A stretch of DNA of 64,000 bases from TMED27 sp964350695 (GTDB lineage: Bacteria; Pseudomonadota; Alphaproteobacteria; Micavibrionales; Micavibrionaceae). Position 1 is the first letter of the stretch. Each line of letters starts with the position of its first letter. The stretch spans positions 1 through 64,000 of the forward strand of contig CAYGKM010000010.1 in NCBI GenBank assembly GCA_964350695.1, written 5' to 3'. A model generated the notes under the pieces. It had not been told where the DNA came from. It made no database searches and saw only the letters and a program-made list of their open reading frames with translations. Made by a program: the position numbers and the translations under genes. Of this stretch, positions 41,429 to 50,265 are shown one piece after another.

Positions 41429-42520
41429 TTAAGCTCTCCCGCCGCGCATACAGCACTCATTAAACTCCGATGGGCATGGGCATGTCCCACCCTCGGCCAT
41501 AACGCCTTCTTCTTTCATATGCTTTTTCACTAAATCCGCCAAGCCCTCAATAAAGACAGGGTGCGGTCCGACGGTTTGCGCGCGGTAATATCCTTTTTGT
41601 CCCATATGCTCGGCTTCTTCTTTATATTCAATATCAAGCTCCACCAGCGTTTCTACATGCTCTTGCGTAAACGCATGCGGATAAATTACAACCGCTTTAA
41701 CGTCTTTGGTTGCCTTGGCAAGCGCCTCATCAACACTTGGGCCAATCCATTTTTGCGGCCCAACACGTGATTGATAACAAATCTGCCAATCCAAATCCTT
41801 AATCCCCATAGCCTTAACAATGGCTTCCGCTGATTGCTCACACTGCCATTGATACGGATCGCCGTCCTTAATCACCTTTTCCGGTAAACCATGCGCAGAA
41901 AATAAAAGCCGCGGCGCAGAATATCCGTCTTTTTCCGCGCGTTCATACTCGGCTCTGATATTTTCTGCGGAGGCTTTCACAAAGCCTTTATTCGCGTGAT
42001 AACAGCCGATCGTCGTCGTAGGAATTTCTAGCCCTGCCTCAAACGCAGCCTTTTTCCATGCTTCCATCGAAGACCATGTTGTAGTCGTTGAAAACTGAGG
42101 ATAAAGCGGCAAAATCACAATTTTATCTGCGCCCCAGTCGCGCACCTCACGCACCGTTTGCGCCGACATTGGATGCCAATATCTCATCGCAATAAAAGTT
42201 TTAAATTGAACGCCCGTTTTTGTTCCACGTGAATCAGATTTCAGCGCTTTTTCCAACGCCTTGGCCTGCTCCTTGGTGTTCTCCAAAAGCGGGGATTTAT
42301 CACCCAACTCGCCATAACTTTCGCCCGCCTCACGCTTACTGCGTTTTTTCGCAATCAATGCCGCCAAAAAACAGCGCAACGGAATCGGCAAACGGATAAT
42401 ATTTTTATCCATGAAAAAATTCATCAAGAACGGACGAATGGCATTCTTGCTGTCCGGTCCGCCTAGATTAAAAAGCACCACCGCAATTTTTTCTGAATTT
42501 TTTACTTTGGCCTTCGCCAT
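41429..42520 (-). CDS. hemH: Ferrochelatase
   Basis: 363 aa. It inserts iron into protoporphyrin IX. Family motifs: VVLFNLGGPDSKNAIRPFLMNFF at the N-terminus, LPLYPQFSTTTTWSS, LLFSAHGLPEKVI (the active-site His) and VVIYPHAFTQEHVETLVELD. The C-terminus carries four cysteines (GTCPCPSEFNECC), a possible 2Fe-2S binding end as in some ferrochelatases. A parS-like site lies in its coding sequence. Followed by hemE four bases away. Confidence 0.95.
   Translation of the reverse strand: MAKAKVKNSEKIAVVLFNLGGPDSKNAIRPFLMNFFMDKNIIRLPIPLRCFLAALIAKKRSKREAGESYGELGDKSPLLENTKEQAKALEKALKSDSRGTKTGVQFKTFIAMRYWHPMSAQTVREVRDWGADKIVILPLYPQFSTTTTWSSMEAWKKAAFEAGLEIPTTTIGCYHANKGFVKASAENIRAEYERAEKDGYSAPRLLFSAHGLPEKVIKDGDPYQWQCEQSAEAIVKAMGIKDLDWQICYQSRVGPQKWIGPSVDEALAKATKDVKAVVIYPHAFTQEHVETLVELDIEYKEEAEHMGQKGYYRAQTVGPHPVFIEGLADLVKKHMKEEGVMAEGGTCPCPSEFNECCMRGGRA
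42221..42236. promoter_or_regulatory. parS-like site in hemH
   Basis: TGTTCCACGTGAATCA matches parS at 14 of 16 positions and keeps CACGTG in its centre. It is about 9 kb from the main cluster and 1.3 kb from the candidate origin. It is read as DSRGTKTG in HemH. Confidence 0.6.
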
Positions 42521-42523
42521 AAT

Positions 42524-43567
42524 TTATCCTCTGATCAATTTGACCATCTGTTCAACATGCTCAACAGGCGTATCCTTATGAATACCATGCCCAAGATTAA
42601 ATACGTATGCACCGCCTGATAGATCATTTTTTATCCGTTCAACCGCCATCGTAAGGGCATCACCCCCCGCCATCAAAACAAACGGATCCAGATTTCCCTG
42701 CACCGGCATTTGATTTTGCAACGCCCGCGCCGCCCATTGCGTAGACACATGTTGATCAATCCCAAGCGCCGTAATCCCGGTATTTTGTGCATAAGAAACA
42801 TAATTATACCCCGCGCCCTTCGGAAATCCGATAATCGGAATATGCGGATAGGCTGCGCGGATATGCTCAACAATCTTGCGTGTCGGCTCAATGCACCAGC
42901 GTTTAAACCCGTCAGGATCCAGCGCCCCCGCCCAGCTATCAAAAATCTGCACAACCTCCGCGCCCGCTTGAATTTGTTTAATCAAATAACTCGCCGTCGC
43001 CTCAACTAGCAAATCTATCAACGCGCCAAATTTTTCAGGCTCGCGGTATGCCATCAATTTCGTCGCCATAAAATCCTTCGATGAACCGCCTTCAACCATG
43101 TAGGTCGCCACCGTCCAGGGCGCGCCCGCAAAGCCGATCAACGCAGTATTATTAAACCCTTCCGCTTTGATCGCCGCCCGAACATTAGTCACCGCTTCAT
43201 ACACAGGATCAAGTTTTGAAAATCCGGAATAATTCAAACGCCCGATATCCAGCGGCCCGAGCTTCGGCCCCTCTCCCGCAACAAATTCCAATTCCTGCCC
43301 CAGCCCCAAAGGAATCGTCAGAATATCCGAAAATAAAATCGCCGCGTCCATCCCGAATCTTCGAAGCGGCTGCATCGTAATCTCACACGCCGCTTTCGAA
43401 TCAAACGCCATATCCAGAAATCCGCCCTTCTGCGCTCTCAGTTCTCGATACTCCGGCAAATACCGCCCTGCTTGGCGCATAAACCAAAATGGCGGTTTCT
43501 CTGTAACCACACCATTCAGCGCATCCAAAAATGGTTTATCTGTTTTCAAAATCTGCTCCGCTTCCAT
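42524..43567 (-). CDS. hemE: Uroporphyrinogen decarboxylase
   Basis: 347 aa. It removes four carboxylates from uroporphyrinogen III. The N-terminal family signature PPFWFMRQAGRYLPEYRELR and the substrate-binding motif IGFAGAPWTVATYMVEGG are intact, as are SWAGALDPDGF and NLGHGIHKDTPVEHVE. In Caulobacter and many relatives hemE flanks the replication origin, and the intergenic region directly behind it here has origin features. Confidence 0.97.
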   Translation of the reverse strand: MEAEQILKTDKPFLDALNGVVTEKPPFWFMRQAGRYLPEYRELRAQKGGFLDMAFDSKAACEITMQPLRRFGMDAAILFSDILTIPLGLGQELEFVAGEGPKLGPLDIGRLNYSGFSKLDPVYEAVTNVRAAIKAEGFNNTALIGFAGAPWTVATYMVEGGSSKDFMATKLMAYREPEKFGALIDLLVEATASYLIKQIQAGAEVVQIFDSWAGALDPDGFKRWCIEPTRKIVEHIRAAYPHIPIIGFPKGAGYNYVSYAQNTGITALGIDQHVSTQWAARALQNQMPVQGNLDPFVLMAGGDALTMAVERIKNDLSGGAYVFNLGHGIHKDTPVEHVEQMVKLIRG

Positions 43568-43934
43568 CTCTATCTTTTTGCACGTTGAAGCTCGCTATAC
43601 TAATTATATCTTTATATTTAAAAAGGGTTTTTATAGTAGTAGGTCCTGTGCATAACGGGCATAGATTCTTTCCCCATTTTTACCCCCAGAATCCAAAACC
43701 CCATCTCTCGCGGTTTATTTTGGATTCGCTATGATTCGCACAGATAACTTCAAACCTCCAAAATGCACTTTTCCCCCTGTGCATGACTCCCAATTAAAAC
43801 TTCGCATGAATTGGGTGTAACTTAATCCCAGATTTATCCTATGATTCTTAATGCTTTTACGCACAGACCTATGCGCAGAATCGATTCTATGATAATCATG
43901 ATAGGTATTATACCACCAACCATCTGGATTCCTT
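43568..43934. other. Candidate chromosomal replication origin (oriC)
   Basis: 367 bp without a gene between hemE and the 203-aa gene. It has an exact DnaA box (minus strand, 43647-43655), two one-mismatch boxes (43778-43786 and 43857-43865), an A/T-rich stretch at 43598-43640 that could unwind, and a near-CtrA box TTAA-N7-TTTA at 43822-43836. Nine GANTC sites occur here. In Caulobacter the origin is in the hemE-DUF299 interval, which is the equivalent place. This is motif and synteny evidence; no GC-skew was computed. Confidence 0.7.
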
Positions 43935-44546
43935 ATGTATCAAGAGGCTTTCACCAAACTAGAACTGGCGGATATCGCAACCATTCTTGATAAGCTCAAT
44001 CCTGAGTTTGACGGGACGGTCTTTGATCCATTGGAAACCGAAATTCTTTCGCAAAACGTGTCTTTTTATCCGGGATTTAAATTCCTTGATATTGCCGATC
44101 ACACGGTTCACCCCCCAATCCATCGTTATGCACTATGGAGTAAAGACCAATATGTAATCTTGAATTTCTCCAACGAACCTATCTATGAGCTCAATCAATC
44201 TTTGCCGATCTCCTTAAGTGAAGAAAACGTGGAAGAATATGTTCGCCTCTTCTTTACTTATGTTCGGGGACGTCATGGACGTTTTATTATTACCGAAAGC
44301 GTAGATGATGTGAATTGGCGTGATGATCCGCCGCCCTCGGCGCGCAAAGCCATCGGCCAGATGATAGAGCCGTTAACGTTGGATAAAACAGAAGAGGGCT
44401 CATATTTCCTCTCGGCCTGTATGATCTTTAAAGACAGTCTTTTTAAAACCAAAATTAAAATCGGCCCCAAAGGCTTTGTTACATTAAGTGATGAAGAACT
44501 TCTTGTGGAAGATATGCCTGTTTTGGATGATACATTCGGACAATAA
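43935..44546 (+). CDS. Hypothetical protein, 203 aa, next to the origin
   Basis: No family recognised. It appears to be a soluble alpha/beta protein, with the central block FKFLDIADHTVHPPIHRYAL and strand-rich stretches such as LWSKDQYVILNFSN and KIGPKGFVTLSDEELLVED. No signal or membrane part. It faces away from the candidate origin; the GATTC at 43927-43931 lies immediately before its start. Confidence 0.6.
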   Translation: MYQEAFTKLELADIATILDKLNPEFDGTVFDPLETEILSQNVSFYPGFKFLDIADHTVHPPIHRYALWSKDQYVILNFSNEPIYELNQSLPISLSEENVEEYVRLFFTYVRGRHGRFIITESVDDVNWRDDPPPSARKAIGQMIEPLTLDKTEEGSYFLSACMIFKDSLFKTKIKIGPKGFVTLSDEELLVEDMPVLDDTFGQ

Positions 44547-44567
44547 GCGCGGCAAATAACCATAAAA

Positions 44568-44587
44568 ATAGATACAATTTTATCTAT
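44568..44587. repeat. Small inverted repeat after the 203-aa gene
   Basis: ATAGATA and TATCTAT form a perfect 7-bp stem with a 6-base loop, 22 bp after the stop codon of the 203-aa gene. No T-run follows, so it is a weak candidate for termination. Its low GC content makes it unstable. Confidence 0.25.
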
Positions 44588-44644
44588 CCGATTCGCCGAA
44601 AAAACATTCTTCCTGAATAAAATAATTATTACGTAAAATGAAGA

Positions 44645-44659
44645 TTAACAGGGGGTTAA
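44645..44659. promoter_or_regulatory. CtrA box (TTAA-N7-TTAA)
   Basis: TTAA at 44645-44648 and 44656-44659 with the seven bases CAGGGGG between them: exact CtrA consensus. It is in the 298-bp interval between the 203-aa gene and the first paralogue, otherwise empty of genes. One GATTC (44590-44594) lies nearby. CtrA blocks initiation in Caulobacter by binding such boxes in the origin; here it may also control the downstream gene. Confidence 0.55.
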
Positions 44660-44844
44660 ATTATGGCCTTTGTTTTCTATAACTCCCGGTTTTTCTTTGC
44701 TTTTTGCCCTTTTTTTCGGTTTTTAGAAAGGTTCCGTTAAGACTTTTGACCCCATAATAAAGGTGTGGGACGGCATGTTTTTCACTTTCTACAAAGCATG
44801 TCTATTTAGGGAACAATAATAAAAATTTAGATTGGTTTGGGTTC

Positions 44845-46191
44845 ATGAGTGACATTTATAACGATATCGCAGGGGTAAAGGGTTTCGAAAAACCGGTGTG
44901 CCGCGTTGCATATACGATAAACAACACACAGCCGGTGATTTGCACGATCATCGACGATCATCCTTTATTCTATCTTGATTTCGAAAGCGACTACGAAGAC
45001 GAAGAGCTTTTCGACGCCGCCGATCTCAATATTCTTGAAGGCGAGATTAATGCCATGAAACACGAGATGAAAAGCTTCAATAAAAAAGACGAGATAAAAG
45101 CCCTCTCAAGCGAAGAAAAAATCACGACCTTTATAGAAGACAAAAACTTCATGCTCAAAAAAGCTGAAAAAGAAACCTCTTCTATTGATGAACTTTTGAG
45201 TATTCTTTCAACAAGCCGCCTTGCAAAATCCTACATAGATTTCGCCGCGCAGCATGATGTAAAAATCATTCATTCATCGCAAATCCGCACGGCGATTTAT
45301 GATCGCAGCGCCGGATTAATCATGGTGAACCCTTATATAGACGCACCCCAGCAAATGCTCTTAATCGCGCGCGAACTTCGTCGTCATTTTCAACATCGCC
45401 AAGGCGCGCTCATCAATCCGCTGATGTTTAATCCTGATAACTCGGTTTTAATTAACCGCGTTCAGGTTGCCGATTTGGTCACATCAATGATCCGCGTAGC
45501 ATGGGAGCTTCAGCTTTCCGGTGAAAAAACGGCATGGGATTATATTGAAAACTCTACATTCGGTGATTTGGGCCGCGCCTTTGCCCGTGAAGCCTATATG
45601 GACTTCCGGACAATTAATAACGGTCAGGCCGCCGCCGCGATTTTTGAAGCATGGTTCCTTTCCGAGCGTCCGCGCGCGGAAGATAAAACCCTGATCAATC
45701 AAATGCTCGCAGACCATAAAGGCTATGTTTTTGATTGTGATGAAGCGGAAAAGCAAATTACGCCGCAATTAATCTGCGCATTGGGCGAAATGCCTTTCGG
45801 CAAAAATTACCTGGCAGAACATGCCCTAACCATCATGGATGATGCGATTTTCACCGATGTTCGTGATCGCTCAAACGCCAATTTCCTGTGGTTTATCAAG
45901 TTCGAGCGCTCATTCCGTGAAACGGAACAGGAGTTGCAAACATCAGAAAGACCCGCCGCAGAGGGCGTCCTGCCAGCTGCATCACTCAATACACAGGATC
46001 TTTCCGATGAAACAACAGCGCAAACAGCCACGATTGTACAGCTTCACACCCAAAACGGATCTTCCGAGCAACCTGGGGATAAGCAATCCAAATCCGCCAA
46101 GCGCCTGTTACCAAGCGGTGAAAAAGGCCGAAATGATAAACAAGGCGGTGGATCAAACGTGGTTTACTTACGCCGCTGGTCAGGAGAGTAG
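44845..46191 (+). CDS. Hypothetical protein, DUF6782-like, paralogue 1
   Basis: 448 aa. The central ~230 residues (about 130-360) resemble the uncharacterised DUF6782 type of putative metallopeptidase-like domain: RTAIYDRSAGLIMVNPY, QQMLLIARELRRHFQHRQG, VAWELQLSGEKTAWDYIENS and FGKNYLAEHALTIMDD. The C-terminal 90 residues are disordered and end in NVVYLRRW. The second gene (46007-47353) is its paralogue. The last ~60 codons are also read in another frame by it. Confidence 0.6.
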   Translation: MSDIYNDIAGVKGFEKPVCRVAYTINNTQPVICTIIDDHPLFYLDFESDYEDEELFDAADLNILEGEINAMKHEMKSFNKKDEIKALSSEEKITTFIEDKNFMLKKAEKETSSIDELLSILSTSRLAKSYIDFAAQHDVKIIHSSQIRTAIYDRSAGLIMVNPYIDAPQQMLLIARELRRHFQHRQGALINPLMFNPDNSVLINRVQVADLVTSMIRVAWELQLSGEKTAWDYIENSTFGDLGRAFAREAYMDFRTINNGQAAAAIFEAWFLSERPRAEDKTLINQMLADHKGYVFDCDEAEKQITPQLICALGEMPFGKNYLAEHALTIMDDAIFTDVRDRSNANFLWFIKFERSFRETEQELQTSERPAAEGVLPAASLNTQDLSDETTAQTATIVQLHTQNGSSEQPGDKQSKSAKRLLPSGEKGRNDKQGGGSNVVYLRRWSGE

Positions 46192-47353
46192 ACTCGAGCA
46201 TGATCCGGTAAATGATAGGGGCACTAACCCGTATTATCGGTTTTTTGATCTAGAGGCTCAAAGCGAAGTTATGGATTCAGACGATACATATAACGATGAC
46301 CTAAACGCCAAATTCCTCTTTGAAATGGGGGAAGGATTTGACGCAAACCGCGCACGGACTCGCTCTCAAGTCACTTTTGAAGATTCAATCCAAGACTCTT
46401 GGATGCTGGATGAGCTATATTGCGACTCGCTATCCTATTGTGAAAACGCGGATGACCAAATGATTGTTCTGGAAGACAGACATTCAATACTTTCTTGGGC
46501 GACGGCCATGCTCTCCAGCAGCCCGACCGCCCGTGCAATGCTGTTCGAAGCCATGGATGAAGGCTGGTCCGTGTCTCTCGAAAGTCTTGAGGGCACGGAT
46601 TATCACCTTGATGTTCCCGAAAAATTAATCGTTCTCGATAATAACGGCCTCATGCTCTCGGCGCTCGGTCGCTCTGAATATTTCCGCAATATTCTCCTCG
46701 TCGGCTACATTCGCGCCCTTCGTGATGTCTGGCAGGAAAAACGTCACGGTGCGTTCGAAGACTATAATCTTGAAAGCGTTTTAAAGCTTGAGCGTATCCG
46801 CGCTGCCGATCTTGATGTTTTGGCTGTTTCTGTTGCGTGGGAGCTACGCGGCGAAGGTCTAAATTCTCTTTGGCGCCACATGATCGGCTCGGAAGAGGGC
46901 GATATCGCGATGCGTTTTTCAGGATATATGGAGCGCGACCCATCTGCCGTATTTAGCGGCAAAGCGATGGCAGAAGCATTCACACAATGGTTTAGATCCG
47001 AAGACCGTATCAATAACGCAGATCACGGCATTTTGAATGCTATGGATTTTGCTGTTGAGGAATATGGCCGCGGCGCTTTCGGCACAAAAAAACTGACAGC
47101 TGTAAACTTGGAAATTCTTTCATGCTTGCCCGATAAAACCGCATATTTACAAGGCCGCGGCCGTGAAGTGGATGTGAATCCGCTATATTCAGGCTTGAGC
47201 GACGAGATCAATCAGGCGCATTTCATGCAAATTTCTTATGACGCAAAAGTGGTGCGCGTTCAGGACGTGCCGTTTCGGGACGCCGCCTTGGCAGAGAAAA
47301 TTTTCCCCGGCGGAGAATTCACCCCCGCCAATGATGACGGGCATCTCGCCTAA
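46007..47353 (+). CDS. Hypothetical protein, DUF6782-like, paralogue 2
   Basis: 448 aa from the ATG at 46007 (ACAGGA 8 nt upstream), overlapping paralogue 1 by 185 bp in the next frame. ATGs at 46133 and 46271 are later choices; the first 90 residues are low-complexity, so the true start is uncertain. It shares the layout of paralogue 1: ILSWATAMLSSSPTARAM, LVGYIRALRDVWQEKRHG, LDVLAVSVAWELRGEGL, AMAEAFTQWF and a final compact part. The His/Glu of a metallopeptidase are not clear in either copy. Confidence 0.55.
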   Translation: MKQQRKQPRLYSFTPKTDLPSNLGISNPNPPSACYQAVKKAEMINKAVDQTWFTYAAGQESRLEHDPVNDRGTNPYYRFFDLEAQSEVMDSDDTYNDDLNAKFLFEMGEGFDANRARTRSQVTFEDSIQDSWMLDELYCDSLSYCENADDQMIVLEDRHSILSWATAMLSSSPTARAMLFEAMDEGWSVSLESLEGTDYHLDVPEKLIVLDNNGLMLSALGRSEYFRNILLVGYIRALRDVWQEKRHGAFEDYNLESVLKLERIRAADLDVLAVSVAWELRGEGLNSLWRHMIGSEEGDIAMRFSGYMERDPSAVFSGKAMAEAFTQWFRSEDRINNADHGILNAMDFAVEEYGRGAFGTKKLTAVNLEILSCLPDKTAYLQGRGREVDVNPLYSGLSDEINQAHFMQISYDAKVVRVQDVPFRDAALAEKIFPGGEFTPANDDGHLA

Positions 47354-47394
47354 AAGAGCTTTTCAGGGGCGTTTATCCTGCTAGGATAGGCGCT

Positions 47395-48243
47395 ATGAAA
47401 GCCAAAAACAAAAAATTCCACCTTCATTTGGTCTCCGATGCAACCGGTACAACTTTATTGGGGCTGGCCCGCGCCTGCCTGGCGCAGTTTGAACATATTG
47501 AGCCGGTGCAAAAATTCTGGCCGCTTGTTCGCTCTACCCGTCAATTAGAGCGCATCATCCTCAAAATTCAGGAAAACCCCGGCCCCGTAATTTTCACGCT
47601 GGTGGATCGCGATATGCGCCACCGCCTGCAAGACGCCTGCGAAGAAATGGGCGTGCCCTGTGTCGCCGTGCTTGATCCGATTATCCGCAGCTTGTCTTCA
47701 TATTTGGGTGAACATGCCGTGGGTGTGCCCGGCCTTCAGCATGCCATGGATGATGCCTATTTCAAACGCGTAGAGGCGATTGATTACGCGATGCGCCACG
47801 ACGATGCCAAAACGCTGAAAGGGCTGTCTAAGGCGGATGTGATCTTGGTTGGCGTTTCCCGCACATCTAAAACCCCAACCTCGATTTTCTTGGCGCGCCG
47901 CGGTATTAAGGCTGCGAATATTCCGTTGGTGCCGGGTGTGAGCGTGCCTGACGATAAACTCTCGCTTAAAAAACCCATGTATATAGGGCTTACGGCGGCG
48001 CCCTCGCGCCTCATGCAGCTTCGCCGCACGCGCTTAAGTGCAAATGAGGAATCCGTGCCCGCGCATATTCAAAGTAACATGTATCTTGATGAAGACGAGA
48101 TTGAAGACGAGGTCAGAAAAGCGCGGAAACTTTTCAGCAAGAAAGGCTGGGCCGTCATTGATGTGACCAAACGTTCTATCGAAGAAACAGCCGCCGAAAT
48201 TATGGCCCTGTTGCAGACCCATAAAGATAAAGGCCCGAAATGA
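47395..48243 (+). CDS. ppsR: Pyruvate,phosphate dikinase / PEP synthase regulatory protein (DUF299)
   Basis: 282 aa. A bifunctional serine/threonine kinase and pyrophosphorylase that controls PPDK or PEP synthase by ADP-dependent phosphorylation. The P-loop is VGVSRTSKTPTS (near residue 151). HLHLVSDATGTTLLGLARA and PLVPGVSVPDDKLSLKKPMYIGLT are family signatures. This gene is the first right-hand neighbour of the origin in Caulobacter. It overlaps maf by four bases. Confidence 0.95.
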   Translation: MKAKNKKFHLHLVSDATGTTLLGLARACLAQFEHIEPVQKFWPLVRSTRQLERIILKIQENPGPVIFTLVDRDMRHRLQDACEEMGVPCVAVLDPIIRSLSSYLGEHAVGVPGLQHAMDDAYFKRVEAIDYAMRHDDAKTLKGLSKADVILVGVSRTSKTPTSIFLARRGIKAANIPLVPGVSVPDDKLSLKKPMYIGLTAAPSRLMQLRRTRLSANEESVPAHIQSNMYLDEDEIEDEVRKARKLFSKKGWAVIDVTKRSIEETAAEIMALLQTHKDKGPK

Positions 48244-48818
48244 ATTTAATCCTCGCATCTAAAAGCGCGGCGCGCCAAGCCATGCTTAAAAATGCCGGTT
48301 TGGAGTTTCAGTCAATTCCTGCCGAAATAGACGAGCGCGCATTTGGTAACGCCGGTTCTCCGAAAGAACTGGCGGGCATTCTGGCGGTTGAAAAGGCCAA
48401 ATATGTGGCGCGTTTAAATCCCGATGCGCTGGTCATCGGCTCTGATCAAATCCTTGAATTTAAAGGAAAAACCATCCACAAAGCGCAAAACCTGCAAGAC
48501 GCAAAAGAAAAATTGAGCGCCCTGCGCGGTAAAACCCACAGCCTTATCTCTGCGGTTGCGGTCGTAAAAGGCGAGACCACTTTATGGAGCGATGCACAAG
48601 CCGCCGCCCTCACTATGCATGATTTTGATGATGCGTTTTTAAGCGCCTATGTTGAAAAAGCGGGCGATGCCCTCACCCAAAATGTCGGCGCGTACGCTCT
48701 GGAAGGCGAAGGCGTACACCTCTTTGATAAAATCGAAGGAGACTATTTTACAATCCTTGGTTTGCCGCTCCTGCCGCTCCTGAAATATCTACGCGAAGAT
48801 CACGGGGCGGGCTTATGA
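48240..48818 (+). CDS. maf: Maf-like nucleotide pyrophosphatase
   Basis: 192 aa. Maf/Ham1 fold; hydrolyses non-canonical nucleotides (dTTP/UTP or 7-methyl-GTP type, depending on the subfamily). Signatures: LILASKSAARQAMLKNAGLEFQ, VIGSDQILEFKGK and GAYALEGEGVHLFDKIEGDY. No catalytic residue seems missing. It is part of the ppsR-maf-aroE-coaE block, in which each stop overlaps the next start by four bases. Confidence 0.93.
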   Translation: MNLILASKSAARQAMLKNAGLEFQSIPAEIDERAFGNAGSPKELAGILAVEKAKYVARLNPDALVIGSDQILEFKGKTIHKAQNLQDAKEKLSALRGKTHSLISAVAVVKGETTLWSDAQAAALTMHDFDDAFLSAYVEKAGDALTQNVGAYALEGEGVHLFDKIEGDYFTILGLPLLPLLKYLREDHGAGL

Positions 48819-49639
48819 GCGCATTCATTAAAGCCGCCGTTATCGGCCACCCGGTCAAACATTCAAAATCCCCGCTCATCCATAATTACTGGATTAAAAA
48901 ATATGGCTTAAACGGCTCTTACGAGGCTATTGATCTCGCCCCCGAAAATTTAAAAAACGGTCTTAAAGCCCTCGTTGAGGAAGGCTATACGGGTTTTAAC
49001 TTCACAATTCCCCATAAAGAAAAAGTGATCGCGCTTTGCGATATTCTTGATGCAAGCGACGAAAAAATCGGCGCAATTAATGCGCTCAGTATTAAAAGCG
49101 GAAAGCTTCATGGTTTTAACACCGATGGTTTTGGTTTCCTTGCCAACATAAAAACCGCCTATCCCGATTTTAAATTTGATGATGGCGCAGCCGTGGTTCT
49201 CGGTGCGGGCGGCGCGGCGCGCGCAATCATCAGCGGCCTGATGGATGAAAATGTCCCCGAAATAATCCTGATAAACCGTACGCGTGAAAAAGCGCAAAAT
49301 CTCGCAGATGAAATGGGCGGTAATATCCGCGTACTGGATTGGGACGATCGAAGCGCCGCCCTTAAAAACGCCAATCTTTTGGTTAATACCACCTCGCTGG
49401 GCATGAACGGACAGCCCGCTTTAGAAATTGATCTTTCCGCCCTGCCGCCTTCCGCGATGGTGAATGACATCGTCTACGCGCCGCTTTATACTGATCTTTT
49501 AAAAAGCGCGCAAAACAACGGTAACCGTGTGGTTACGGGGATAGGAATGCTTATCCACCAAGCGCGCCCCGCATTTAAAGAATGGTTCGGCGTGATGCCG
49601 GACATAACAGATGAACTGGAAAAACTGGTTTTAAAATGA
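48815..49639 (+). CDS. aroE: Shikimate dehydrogenase
   Basis: 274 aa. It reduces 3-dehydroshikimate with NADPH in aromatic amino-acid synthesis. Family motifs: GHPVKHSKSPLIHNYW (substrate-binding Ser), GFNFTIPHKEKV (catalytic Lys), NTDGFGFL (Asp) and AVVLGAGGAARAIISGL (NADP loop). Length is normal. It overlaps maf and coaE at both ends. Confidence 0.96.
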   Translation: MSAFIKAAVIGHPVKHSKSPLIHNYWIKKYGLNGSYEAIDLAPENLKNGLKALVEEGYTGFNFTIPHKEKVIALCDILDASDEKIGAINALSIKSGKLHGFNTDGFGFLANIKTAYPDFKFDDGAAVVLGAGGAARAIISGLMDENVPEIILINRTREKAQNLADEMGGNIRVLDWDDRSAALKNANLLVNTTSLGMNGQPALEIDLSALPPSAMVNDIVYAPLYTDLLKSAQNNGNRVVTGIGMLIHQARPAFKEWFGVMPDITDELEKLVLK

Positions 49640-50265
49640 TTGTCATCGGTCTTACAGGCTCAATAGGAATGGGCAAAACCACCGCTGCCGAAATGCTCAC
49701 GCGCCTCGGCGTGCCCGTCCATGATTCCGATTTTGAGGTCCACGGCCTTTTAATGCGCGGTAGCGCGGCATGGAAAGATTTGCGTAAAGCCTTTCCGTTT
49801 TTTCTCTATCCGCAAATCTATAAATTCCGCGGCGGCATAAACCGTAAAAATCTCGGCAGGCTTGTCTTTGCAAATAAAAAAGACCGTGAAAAACTCGAAA
49901 GCATTCTCCACCCGCAAGTGCGCATCGCCCAAGACAGATTTATCTCTGATCACCGCCGCATGGGAAATGATATCGTCGCGCTGGATATTCCGCTGCTTTT
50001 TGAAACCGGCGCAGAAAAGCGCGTAGACACCGTTATCAACATCTCCGCCCCCGCTTATATACAGGAAAAACGCGTTCTTTCCCGCCCCGGCATGACGCAA
50101 GACAAGTTTCGCGCTATCCTTCAAACACAAATGAGTGACGGTGAAAAATGTGCCCGCGCTGATTTTGTCGTTCATAGCGGCCTTGGGCGCGCGCAAATGA
50201 TGAAAGAATTAAAGGCCGTTTTGGTAAAAATTAAAAAACAGCATAAGAAGATTAACGCAGCATGA
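49636..50265 (+). CDS. coaE: Dephospho-CoA kinase
   Basis: 209 aa. It phosphorylates dephospho-CoA, the last step of CoA synthesis. The P-loop is GLTGSIGMGKTTAAEML (near residues 5-21). The lid and acceptor region contain VHDSDFEVHGLL and DIPLLFETGAEKRVDTVI. Overlaps aroE by four bases and the amidotransferase gene by four bases. PanD at the left end belongs to the same pathway. Confidence 0.95.
   Translation: MIVIGLTGSIGMGKTTAAEMLTRLGVPVHDSDFEVHGLLMRGSAAWKDLRKAFPFFLYPQIYKFRGGINRKNLGRLVFANKKDREKLESILHPQVRIAQDRFISDHRRMGNDIVALDIPLLFETGAEKRVDTVINISAPAYIQEKRVLSRPGMTQDKFRAILQTQMSDGEKCARADFVVHSGLGRAQMMKELKAVLVKIKKQHKKINAA

Noticed and set aside
44568..44587. ATAGATA/TATCTAT hairpin as an intrinsic terminator
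   Set aside because: A/T-rich stem and no T-run; kept only as a low-confidence repeat.
45839..46006. Upstream extension of paralogue 2 to 45839
   Set aside because: The added residues are a Cys/Ser/His-rich shadow of paralogue 1; the ATG at 46007 has a better ribosome site.
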